Assembly (NCBI GenBank): GCA_021396245.1
Contig: WNYE01000038.1
Span: 1 to 64,000 of the forward strand
DNA length: 64,000 bases
Direction: 5' to 3'
DNA from: Sporothrix humicola
Lineage: Eukaryota > Ascomycota > Sordariomycetes > Ophiostomatales > Ophiostomataceae
The position numbers and the translations under genes are program-made. Of the stretch, positions 23,984 to 34,840 are shown one piece after another. A model generated the notes under the pieces. That model did no database searches. It was not told the DNA's origin and saw only the letters and a list, made by a program, of their open reading frames with translations. Every line of letters begins with the position of its first letter. The stretch's first letter is position 1.

Positions 23984-25017
23984 GTTTTTCTTCTAGGCCT
24001 TCATGCTAGACACCACACTTCGGGTGATTCTCTACTACCTTTGAAGATTCAATCCAAAGGGGTTCAATGAGTGTTCAGCATCGTAGCAGGGGAAGCAACA
24101 AAAGAGCCCCATTGTTGATGCGCCACCTATCTACAAAAAAGTGACAACAACAGTGACGTGTTCATGAACAACAGTTTTTTGGCCTCTGCATACAGGTCAA
24201 AGGTCGCGTGTTTGATACGATTACCGGCTCGGCTCGATAATCTCAAGCGACCTGGAGATACGTCTACGGCGGATGAGGGAGCACATGATATTTATTGATG
24301 ATGCAGAATAAATTGGCACAAAACAAAAGTCATCGACAAGATGATATCTCGACACCCCAAGACAAGCTTCCAGTAGCATCGTCAAGGAAGTGGGGGGCAT
24401 ATAGGGCTGCATATGAGCCCGTTTGCAGTGTGGGGGTTGGGGGCTCATGATGGCCTGACCCGCCTCTCTACCTAACGCAGCAGCATCGTTCGAACAAGCC
24501 ATTTCGAGCGGGCTACGATTTCCTCGAGGTAGGTTCTCTCTATCCGCTCGCAATCAGCACACAATCAGCATTGTCTTCATTCATACCAGCCTTTTTTTCT
24601 TTGCCTGGCCTTTCCTGTCTCTTCCTCGAACTTCCATGGTCTTCCCATTGTCGGACTCTATGACGAGCCCGCTTTCCTATTCTGAATTTTATTTTGTGTC
24701 CGCCCGTTTGCTGCTCATTGACCCTTATTTTTTTTATTGTCTGCTGATTTTGCTCATTTTTGTGCGTTTCCAGCCAATCCCGTCCATTCAATACGGGCTG
24801 GTGGTCGCGGATCAGTAGCTTGGGACTCGCACCTTCCGCCCGTTGCCCTGACGAGGTGCCGAGTCCTCGTCCATCGCACCTTCCTTCTAGAATTGTTCAA
24901 TGGTGATTCACTATTTTCGCCCGCACAAGACGCTGCTGATTTTTTGCTCCTTCCTCAATAAGAGCTTTCTCAGCGCGTCTGACTGATTTTGGAAGTTTCT
25001 GACCTTTTCCCCCCAGA

Positions 25018-25080
25018 TATAAAATTCTTCTCTTCCTCCTCTTCTCCTCTCTCTCCCTTCTTCTTCTTTTCCTCTCCATC
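25018..25080 (+). promoter_or_regulatory. Pyrimidine-rich tract before the 25149 gene
   Basis: CT-rich block followed by an A/C-rich leader that ends in the ATG at 25149. This is a typical fungal core promoter layout and suggests the locus is, or recently was, transcribed. Confidence 0.4.
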
Positions 25081-25148
25081 ACAATAAAATCAAACAGAAC
25101 AAGTATCAACACATCAACACACACCCACACCACTTACCACTTTCAATC

Positions 25149-26065
25149 ATGCATGATACAGTATGTCTTCACTATTACTTTGCCATCCCCTATAGGTCTT
25201 CTCCAAGCTGCTAACACTTGTCTTGATACAGAAGCTTGACGTGCTGTTTAATGCAGCATTAGTAAAGCCCCCCTTTCAACTTCTCCTTGGCCATGCTACC
25301 CGAGCTGCCTTATTTCCCTCTTTCTTGTGCCATCAATCACTAACACTCATCAAGGTTATCCTTGTCCCCGACGACGAGGGAGGTCCGTCTGGAGGTGGAG
25401 GGGGTAAGTTTGCCGTTTTCCCAGGTTCTTTCTGACATTGGTCATTATGGTGACAGCTTACTAAGATGCATCTTCTAGGTCAAACGGCATTGATGGGTCT
25501 CAGAAGAGACAGCGAGGATGGGCAGTCCCCCGGGATTGCCTGTATCCTCGCTGCGGCGGCCAGTCTCGACTGGCCTGCCCCCTGCCTCGCCGCCGGTATG
25601 GCAACAAACATTCCTCCCTAGAACGGAGGAATGGCTATCACCGGCGGGCCAAGTAAGTCATTCTCTCATCCCGGGTAAGGCACCAAGCTTATCGAGTTGA
25701 TGTCTAATAACACACTTCCTTTTCTAGTGGCCCCCAATCCCTCCGACGGTACCGCGCCCGCCCAGCCGGCCCCCGGCCCCAGCACACCCGGAGTGATGAA
25801 TCCGTTGCCGCTCTCGCATTATGCGGGGGTCGCAATCCCTGGCGGTACAGTGGTGGTCAGCAATGCCCGCCCTGTTCACTGCCAGTGGACCCTTGTTCGC
25901 GTAGGCACCGCGCTTTGTGACATCTGCGAACTGAAACGTAGCGTTGTAGGTAATCTACAACGCTGCACAGTTCCCGGATGCCGCAAGCAGGTTTGCCATG
26001 GCTGCAAGGACCGGATGAACTTCGGGGTTGAGCATAGGATCAACGATGATGTCTCCTGGGAGTAG
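25149..26065 (+). pseudogene. Cys-rich putative zinc-binding protein, reading frame broken
   Basis: Predicted exons are 25149..25160, 25232..25261, 25355..25403, 25479..25652 and 25728..26065. The introns have good signals: donors GTATGT, GTAAAG, GTAAGT, GTAAGT; branch points GCTAAC, ACTAAC, ACTAAG; acceptors ending AG. All phases agree, yet exon 4 contains TAG in frame at 25619-25621, between AGMATNIPP and NGGMAITGGP. No GT in exon 4 has the phase needed to splice the stop out. The last exon encodes a HYAGVAIPGGTVVV motif and then a Cys cluster, CDIC...C-x4-C-x4-C-x2-C, that could bind zinc. After the stop at 26063 the same frame stays open for a further 39 codons. A C-to-T change in CAG would explain the exon 4 stop. 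It could instead be a live gene with an unusual intron, or a base error. I do not recognise the family. Confidence 0.5.
25940..25964. repeat. Perfect 10-bp hairpin inside the Cys-cluster exon
   Basis: AGCGTTGTAG (25940-25949) pairs with CTACAACGCT (25955-25964), loop five bases. It lies between the first and second Cys pairs of the putative zinc-binding motif. Confidence 0.6.
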
Positions 26066-29000
26066 TTGCGGCCTGGCCGTGACTGCCCTTTGGGGGACGG
26101 AGTGCCTCGGGACCCCTTCCTGCGGGCTGCTATTGCGGTCCGTATGTTTGGGTCAGAGTGTCCTAGGGCTTGGGGTCGTGGGTGAGCACCTCCGGGTTGA
26201 GTTAATATCCATGCCCCCGCGGGGCGCAATGCAGAAGAAGATCCCGTCGGCAGCGGTGTCAACGGTCACCAAGTTTGGCGGCGGTTTCCCCCAGGAGAAT
26301 ACCTGTGGACTAGGAAAGCTCAAGCTTGGGGTTGGATCTTGGGAAAGGATCTTGGGAAAGGATATAGATTGGGTAAAGGGCAGCAGCAGTTTGACGAGTA
26401 CTGGCCTGGCTCGAAAGGATACCTATGGATTATGGAGGTTTTGACTTGGATTTGGATATGGCAAAAGCATCTACGCGACCGTTGCGTATCCGCGGGGGAC
26501 TACTCCCGCGGATTACCAGATGATGCGCATCTGGTTCCCTGCCGGCCAGCCCGACATGAGCCAAAATGGCCAGGGCATGCCACCCCTTGGACATACACGT
26601 GGATTCTGTCTTTGATGCAGGCTTCTCTCTGACGTCCTGCCCGATCGCCTCTTGGCCTTCTTCTCGATCTTATGGCCCTTCGACAAAATGTTGTCTTCTA
26701 CTTCTTGCTCCACCATATTCGGTTTCTACCCGATCTTCTTCTCATATTCAGGCAAACAACATTGCACCGGCATCTCATCGCTATCTTAGTCACATTTGTC
26801 CATATCTCCTTTACCATTGCATGGCCATAATAGACATCAAACCAATCCTTGTACCCAAATACCACAGCTTTATATTCAACATGGTCCCTATGTGAGTAGT
26901 TTTTTCCCAGCACAAATACAGCAGGTCTAAGTGTGCCAATCTTGATGAGTTATCGCCAGCCACGGACTATTCTAGGCTTTGTTCAAGTTCTCACAAGATT
27001 CTCGCCAGGGCCAGATGATTCACAGAGTTAGGCAGTTGCTCCTTCGTTGTCCTCGAGAACATTCTTTTATGACCATATAGTTGTAAGTCACAGGGTTGGT
27101 ATTGCAAGTATTATATAACATAGAGATTGCCACATTTTGTAGATGTTTGAGACGCAGCGTAATGAACCTGGTGATGATGTTACTCATACAGTTGCTAATG
27201 CCACCACAGTCCTCCTTACTCTTGCAGTCTATAAGTGAAAGAATCCCTTCTTTCTTGACTCCTAATTTATGAAAAATGCCTCAATATGGGATGTCGCCTT
27301 GTTAATAAACCAAAAGTGAGCGCGGCGCATAACTTGAGAGAAAAGAGAGAAAGTAAACGAAGGAAAAGGGGCAAAGAAAACAAACCGGCTACCAAGCAGC
27401 GGAACAAACTGGACATACATCTCACCGCTTTACGGTTAAGGGTATTTCTCTCAACATTGGCTTCCAAGCAGGTGTCTCTTTGTCAATCTATTCATGCTTT
27501 TGTCTCTTACGGAAGCCAGGCTCAACAAAATGGAGCGATTTCGACGTCGCTTCGACACCGCTACAGATCAACGAACACGCCGTCAAAAGTCGATATGCCC
27601 GTCAGTCTGACGGATCCAGGGTCTTGCTCCATATATTTGTGCACTTAAGATGCTTTAAAGTGCACTTGGAGAAGAAGCACTTAAAGAAAGGGTCTTTTTG
27701 GCCCATTTTTTGCCATTGCAAACCCTGCCCCTGTTGGTCTCCATCAGTTTGGCCGACGGGAGTGCCCACCGCTACTTCTTGCGCCATCCTGACTTGCGCT
27801 GCTACTTCTTTATTATCTTTTTTTTTTGACGAATCCACAACTAACGGCGCCGGAGCATTGTAGAAAAAGGAAAGAGAAAACGAGAAGCGAGGCAAAGAGG
27901 AAAAGAGGGGAAAGAAGAAGCAAAAAAGAAGCGAGGAGAGGGTACAAAGAAAGAATAAATAGATACAAAATGCAACATGCAATAAATACAAGTACAAACA
28001 TACATGATACAAGCATCCAAACCCGAATGTGTAAACGCCACAGGTCAGTTGACGTTTACAGTCATTGGCTAAGAGCCCTATCCTATCGAGGCGAGGCTGT
28101 CCTTTTCGCTTAACGTTTGCGGTCTCTTAACTATCTTTCCTATTGTCCTCCTATTTGACCTCGGAGTGCCTCTTTCCGCCTTCCGTACTCTGTGCAAGCC
28201 CGGCCAGATCCGAGTCCAAGTCTTGTGTCACCTGTCTTCTTTCACCTTGTGGGCGAGAAATAGGCTTGTTCCACAGAACCATTCGGGCTGGTTTTTTGTT
28301 TCATGCCACTTCTTCTTTCCATTGTTTCGTTCTTTATTCCGTCTTTCCTCTGGCTATTTCCTATATTTGCTTTTCGACACCTATATTTGTTTCTCTCACC
28401 TCACTCGTCTATCTCGTCGCCTTCGCTCACCTTCTGCCTTGTTTGTTTCCGTTTCTTGTTTCATAATTTTGTGTGTGCTCCTGTTTTGTTTCGCCCATGG
28501 TTGTGGCTCTTTCGGCACACAAATCTGGACCGCCCAAGATCCCAAAGCCCCAGCACTCAATACATCCACTATATTACACTGTCGGCCCCCATTGACCCCA
28601 GTATCTTCGACTTCACCGCCCTGCACCTTCCTCTCAACCCCTGCACTCTTCGGCAGCCCGCCGGCCGCATTTCTTTTTCTTCTTGCTCTTTTGTCCCCTG
28701 TAAACTTGCACTGTCTCCCCTGCCACTTCCAGACTACTGCATCGACTGCAGCATCACGAGGCACTGCTGCAGAGCAGTGGGACGGACACACACACCGCAC
28801 ACATAAACCCTGTGTGGCCATGCATCTCCTCCGTCCTCCATATCTCTTGCCCTTTTGCTCTTTCCTCTTTCTTTCTTCATCCTCCGTATGCAGGTGATCC
28901 GCGGTACATGAAGTATCGCAGCGTCGCTTTGAAAGTGGATGGATAACGAAACAGCGAGGGGTCTTTTACTCTCTTCGTCTGCTTTCGTCGTTTCGTCGTT

Positions 29001-30513
29001 TCGTCGGCCACTTTTCTTTCTCTTCAACATGCATCGTGCATCGAACATCTCCTTTGTGCTATTCTCGTCTCGTTGCCAACATTTCCGTTTGCAAACCTCA
29101 TCAATGATCACAACTGCTCTTTCCCATCCTATTCTTGTCCAAATTCTGCTCTTTCCTTCACGGTTTTCTTCCCGCCTTCTCTCTCTTCTTTTCTTCCCTC
29201 TCTGTCCCTCCCCTGTCCCATCGCTTCGTGGACTCAATCGTGTTATGTGATTGGCTACTTGCAAGGGCCACCCTGGCACCAGTGGATCCCTGCATTTAAT
29301 TAAACTGACATTATTGGTGGGGGCATGTGGGCTGCTTCGACGCGTTTTTTCGTGTTTTCGCGTTTTTTCTGCCACTTCTCAACGATACTGGGGTTTCCTT
29401 CCCTCCCCCTCCTCGTTCACTGTGTATGCTCTTCTGTTCTTATCGCTTTTCTCCATTTTCGTCTCGCCTTTTCTCGTCTTTTGAAATACCTCGTACCCAG
29501 TATTCCATATTTTCTTTCGCGGGTACGGCGGAAACCCCTAAAATAAAATCGTGCACGGTGAGCGGTGAGAAGAGACAAGCATGTCCTTGTAGAAGATCTT
29601 GAACGCTCCACTGCCGTCCAATGCACACAGTCAAGTCCAGAAGCTTGACTGGGATCTTGTCACCGCAATTCCACACCGTACATCGTAATTGTACACCCTT
29701 CCAGGTACCTGTCTTGCTCTTCATTCGCCAGTTATTGCAACTCATCATTTGTTAATGAAAAGTGACCTCATGATATTGTTTTGCAAATGACGAAAGGCGG
29801 CCACGTTCAGCCCTTGATTTATGACTATACCAGGTCAAATCATAAGACGGCAAACCGGGCAATAGTTCGTCTAGTTCGAATTGTCGAATTTACTGTGGTG
29901 TATGGTATTCTTTTCGTTCCGGGCTAGATGCATTTGTCTAAGATGTGTTGGGTATAGCAGGATATGCAGACTGCAAGAAGAGGCGTGGCATCGTGGACGG
30001 AAACGAAAAAGCAAATCAGTACAAAAGGGCAAATAGAGAAGCAATGAATTCGTGTCGAAAGGGTGGTCAGTCAGTATTGCAATATGCACATAGATGGCAA
30101 ATGGAAAAAGGGAAAGCCGTTTTGTCCAAGTCAGCCGCCTTGAGCCGCCATGAAAACCAGGCTACCATGGTTGCCCAAAGAGTGAACGCATTCAACAGCG
30201 AACCCGTCTGTTCTCTTGTCTTTTCTTTCTTTTTTCTGTGCCGTGCTCTGGAAACAAGGCGATGTGCCCCGTGCGCTGTTTCTTGTAAACGGCATGCCTT
30301 GTCATGTTTGAGGACATGATGCAATAGACATTATTGTCAGGCATGGTGTCCGGACCTGTCCCGCTAAGAAAAATTGAAGCCTCTTTGTTCAGTCGTTATC
30401 CGACAAATACTTTTTCGCAGTCCATTTGGTGGCAAATTCTGGTTAGTCATCCAAATTGGCGCGGCCTTAATATAGCCAATAATGGGAGACCCTTTCCAAC
30501 AACGAGATCGAAC
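26066..30513. other. Gene desert, first half
   Basis: About 4.4 kb with no supported gene. 26430-26620 has coding-like composition in one frame (TTPADYQMMRIWFPAGQP and onward) and may be a remnant of the broken gene upstream. A 9-bp hairpin (ATCCGCGGG/CCCGCGGAT) lies at 26488-26513. From 28140 to 29500 the plus strand is rich in pyrimidines, like a promoter or long leader, but no gene follows. Confidence 0.45.
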
Positions 30514-30586
30514 GCCCGGTTAGCTCAATCGGTAGAGCGTGAGACTCTTAATCTCAAGGTTGCGGGTTCGACCCCCGCATCGGGCT
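30514..30586 (+). tRNA. tRNA-Lys(CTT)
   Basis: The 73 bases fold as a complete cloverleaf. The acceptor stem GCCCGGT pairs with ATCGGGC (one G-T pair), with discriminator T. The D arm contains the A box TTAGCTCAATCGG, the anticodon loop ACTCTTAAT gives CTT, and the T arm GCGGG/CCCGC encloses TTCGACC. There is no intron. The CCA end is not encoded. It reads lysine AAG codons, which are preferred in the coding genes here. It stands alone within the gene desert. Confidence 0.96.
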
Positions 30587-30638
30587 CAAATCCTGATGCG
30601 CTTCTTTCACAGAAGCACCATTCGAATTCTCAATTATC

Positions 30639-30657
30639 TTTTTGGTCTTTTTTTTTT
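30639..30657 (+). terminator. Probable Pol III terminator of the tRNA
   Basis: Two T runs (five and ten bases) beginning about 50 bases after the tRNA are the first strong T tracts downstream and the likely RNA polymerase III stop. Confidence 0.5.
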
Positions 30658-33600
30658 GGGCAGTAAGCTCTTGTCAGTCGTTTGAGATCCCTCTCTCTCT
30701 CCTTGTTTTCTTCTTATTTTTTGCTCGATTTTTTTTTTTTTTTTTTTTGGAATGCCTCACTCAGGGTGGCCTCAAATATACCTCTCTACTGCGTATTGTC
30801 TTAACCGGGTAAGATTTGAGAGGCTTGAGGGGTGCCATCGTATATGACATAGCCAATATTCAGAGGTTCGCACTCATATATTGATTCCATGTTTTACCGG
30901 GAAACAATCGATCTTTGACCTTTCGTCTCATCTTTTCGAGGGCATCTGCCGTGCGCATCGTTTGTATGCAGAAAGCAAATTTGATTGCTTTTGCCAAGCC
31001 GCACACCAGTACTTCGTACAACTTGCTTCCCTCTCGCTCTTTCGCCTTCTGGCCATTCTGTCTCGGCGGTATGATGATACTGCAAGGAGCTCACAAAAGG
31101 TGGCCGACAAAGGGAGATGCCAGAGGGTAGGAATGCAAAATAGATTGAAAGGGCTGCCTTCTCGCCCCTCCTGTCCTTGTTGCCCTTGGGTAGGGAAGGA
31201 ATGCAAAAACCACTTTATTCTTATTACTGAAGGACGACGACAAAAGAACAGAAAAAAGACCAGGACTCTGCACTAACAGAGAAGAGGGTGTACAGGCCAG
31301 ACGTCTTATGCGTGTCATGTGTTGTCGAAGCGAGCAGTAAACCCATGTCTCCTTGCATGCTAGTGGCCCCAAAGGGAAAATAAGTGACCGAGATGGATAA
31401 GAGAATCGCACTGCAAAGTTAGAGGATGCACCGCAGGGAGGGCCGATTGTCACTGGAGAAACCGGCATCGACGACGTCACGCAGTAGTCAGAGACGTACG
31501 GAGTACGTCGTAGAGACCGTCAATTTATGGAGGAGAGACTGAGGACACAAAACTGGGGGAGGGAGGGGTGCGGCAGATGACGAACGATGGGGCCACTGAA
31601 AGCCACCGAAGAAAAAAAGAGGAGAAAAAGAAAAAGACAAAAAGTGCAGTCAGAATTTAAAAACCTAAAGAGGATGCATCGATGTATTCTGTCGACTAAA
31701 ACAGAAAAGAGCGATCCAAATCGGACAAATCGAGGGCGGAATGGCGAATCAAGGGAGGAAATGTCTCGGTGCGGGCGAGAAAGAAGGGCAAAATGGTCCA
31801 AAAAGAAATAACCGTTAAAAAGGCCCAGCCGGGCGAAGCCTGATCGCCTAGGAAACAAACAAATGAGGAACATGAGGAGCACTGTCAAGTGTTCGGCCGA
31901 GTCGATGCAAGCTGAACTGCGATAGTCAAGCAATTAAGCAATCTGCGCTGTGCTAGACGGGCAGCGCGATGACAACGCGATGTGCTCATTTTTGGCTCGT
32001 TTTTGGCGCCTCTTCGTCTCGTGTAAGTGCTTGCCCGTCCTTTTTGTTAGTAGCGCCGCGAATCGCTATGAAAGTCGACTTTGACTAATTTTGGCCACCC
32101 AACATGACTCCAACAACACCACCCAAACATCAGCCAACAGCCAGCACTAGGCACTGGCGACGGGCACCACCGGGCCAGACCGTGACAACTCACGGCCTTA
32201 GAGCCAGTCCGTCCAGGGGTTGGAGTTGATGGCGCAGGATGAGAGCCGCAAGTGAACGAAAGCCAGCTGAAAGAGGGGGGAATCGGGTTAAAACTGATCA
32301 GGAACAAAAGAGCAAAAAAGTCAGACAAACTGCAAGGGAAATCACGATAAACGAAACGACGATGTGCACTCTCCCCCCAAAGAAACAAAGAGGTTGCTGA
32401 TGCGATGCAGACGGAAAATAAGAACACCATCATCGACTTTGCGCCTGCAGGCTGCTGCAGGGCGCCCACTTGCTCACATGAAGAATAACGCCCTGATGGC
32501 GTTTGACCTGACAGTACGGAATATGCAGGTCCCCGATGCAGCGCCACTGCAAGCCATAGCCCAGAACAGTTCATGCAGGCGACCGTGTAAGTGCAAATGC
32601 AGCAAAGAAACACCACAAAAATGCAGAACAGGCGGTACAAGCGGTGCAAGCGGTGCGTATCTCCGTCCAGTGTCCATGCCCGCGGCAGACAATGCAAGCA
32701 ATAGAAGCAATAAAAGCCTGTGCTTGACCTCGTGGCTGCTTTTGCTGTTTTGTTTTCTTTGTCCCCTATTTTATCCTTTTGCTTTCTGTCGAGGGGCCTG
32801 GACGCATGCGGCCGTATCTATTTTATCTGCTATTGTTTGCAGATGAGATATCCGTGTGGCCTGGCCTGTGCTGTCGAGGCCCATGCTCGGCTTGCCGCTT
32901 TCGAGTGTAAGAGAAGAGGGGGAAGATAAAAAAGATGAGGGTGCAATCGATAACGACGGACGGGCATATGCAAGTCACAGATGACGCCCGCCCGTCGCGG
33001 GGACCCAGGCTGGGGCTCGTGCTTTCTGCAGGATGCGCGGCCCAGAGGGTTGAGACCAGGACAAGACTGCGGGAAGAGGCCGAAATGACGAGCTGGCGCG
33101 AAATGGGGACAAGCAAATCAAAGCAAAAATAGCCCACTCGATCGACAGTCACAGTGGCCCGTCCAAGAGTGGCCATGATCAGATTGTGACCCCAATGAAG
33201 TAATATACGATGAGAAACAAAGACAAGTAAGTACACAGCATAAGATCGGATTACGGTGGGGGTGAAGAGGGCACCCTTGGAGAGGGGGAGGGGAGATGCA
33301 AGAGGGATGATGCAAGAGGGAGGCTGAAAGGGAGATGCGCGAGGGAGAATCGACTGAAGAAAGGGATGGCAAAAGTCCATCGAAATGAACAAGTGGGAGG
33401 GAAGGAGGGGTGAAGAAGACAACAACGGCAGGAAAGACAGCAGGACCAGTGCTGCGCTGCGCACTAAACTGCAGTGGGCAATCGCCCTCTTGCCGAAATG
33501 AGCGAGTATCACGGTCGATCGAGGGTTGCTGTCTGGTGCTGTCTCGACAACATCGGGCAGCTGCGATGGACCACGATGTCTACAGAGGGTCTCGTTACGG

Positions 33601-34249
33601 GAGCTGCGACTCAGAAAGCACGGAGTACACGGGAAGGCGCGGATGGGTCGAGGGCCCGCGACGAGGAAGGTAATACCACAGCAGAGCAGGAGGTACCTCT
33701 GAATGTACCTGGCCATGTACTCTCCACAGGTGGTACCTGTCCACAAGAGGCACCGCGCCGTCCAGGAACCACGGGCCAGAGAAAGGTAAAAGGTACTTAT
33801 CGCAGAAGTAGCAGACACCCCGGCCTGGGGATGGGTTGCAGTGAGGGCGCCTGGCTGCAGGGCTCACCTGGTGTCGAGCAGTACTAGTGTCACAGGTCCG
33901 AGGTACACGCGCAGGCCTCGCTCTCAGTTTTGCTCTTCAGGGCAAGAGCGGTCAAAGCTTCTTGTCGCGCCGCGCCATTGGCCGGACTGAGGTGAATCAT
34001 GTGGCCCACTTTTGGCACCTCGCGCGCACCTGCCCTCTGTCTCTCAGGCGGCCTTCAGCATCTTCTCAGTATCTTCTCAGAGTCTCTTCAAAAACCACTT
34101 TAACTTCATCCTCCCGATTCTCTCGTTCACACCCACACACCCCAACTGCCTCTCCACCCATCCCTGTCCGTCGCATCCCTGTCGCATTCGCGCGGTGGGC
34201 CCTCCCTTACCCCCTGTCGCAAGAAACAGGAACGTGAAAGAGGAAAGCG

Positions 34250-34610
34250 CCCTTGTTCGTCTCCCCCCCCCTCTTGTCTTTCTCTCTGTCTTTCAGGCGG
34301 TGAATCTCTATCTTCGCTCTCCCTCGCTCGCCAACAGTTCGTCATCCAGAGCCAAGCTTGTCCGTTGTCGACCGCCGCCATACCCACTTTCTGGCAGCCC
34401 TTGGCCGCTGTGTTCGCCGCCCTTTTTCTCCATTTCCCATTTTCCCTCCAGAAGGGCCATTCCCTGCCCTCTCTTTTTATTATTACCTCCTCCCCCCTTC
34501 TCCCCTGACCCAAATCCCTTCATTCTTCGTCGCAATCCAATCTCGAGTTCCATTCCTCTTTCTTCTCGCAAACATCCCGATCCCTCCTATCGTCTTTCGC
34601 GCAAACAGCC
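34250..34610 (+). promoter_or_regulatory. Pyrimidine-rich promoter tract of the Myb-like gene
   Basis: Long C/T-rich block on the coding strand, followed by a leader of about 230 bases up to the ATG at 34841. Same arrangement as for the Kre9-like and Pmt4-like genes. Confidence 0.45.
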
Positions 34611-34840
34611 TCACTTCGAACACTTCGAACACTTCGAAAAAGTACACTCGAATCCGCCTGCCTGGCGCACGCCGCAATTTCGCAAAGTCCCTGCATCCTC
34701 TCACCACGCGCATTCCTCAGTCGCAAATAGCCTCAACTGCCAGACCGCATTCCTGATCGTTCCATACACTCCTCCATACACATACATTCTTCCATTCCGA
34801 TCAATCCTTCTCTTCTTTATTCTAGTTTGCGTGCTTTGCC

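Larger units (their letters stand above)
21189..25148. other. Spacer with hairpins and an orphan TATA box
   Basis: About 4 kb without a supported gene. It holds a TATA-like run at 23403, several hairpins between 23331 and 23983, and a pyrimidine-rich tract at 25018-25080 just before the ATG at 25149. The open frames seen are short and unconvincing. Confidence 0.5.
30587..34840. other. Gene desert, second half, and Myb-like promoter
   Basis: About 4.2 kb without a supported gene. A T18 run lies near 30731. TACGGAGTA occurs within a 17-base palindrome at 31494-31510. A cluster of GGTACC/GTACC sites lies at 33691-33795. A CT-rich tract runs from 34250 to 34610 before the Myb-like gene. An open frame of 331 codons on the minus strand (32823-33818) is not accepted as a gene. 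Confidence 0.45.

Noticed and set aside
28166..28897. Plus-strand open frame of 243 codons
   Set aside because: Rich in Phe, Leu, Ser and Cys because of the pyrimidine tract; overlaps another long frame of similar quality. Looks like a leader or spacer.
32823..33818. Minus-strand open frame of 331 codons
   Set aside because: Composition is that of CT-rich non-coding DNA read in frame, with no domain-like pattern. It spans promoter-like sequence and lacks splice or start context.
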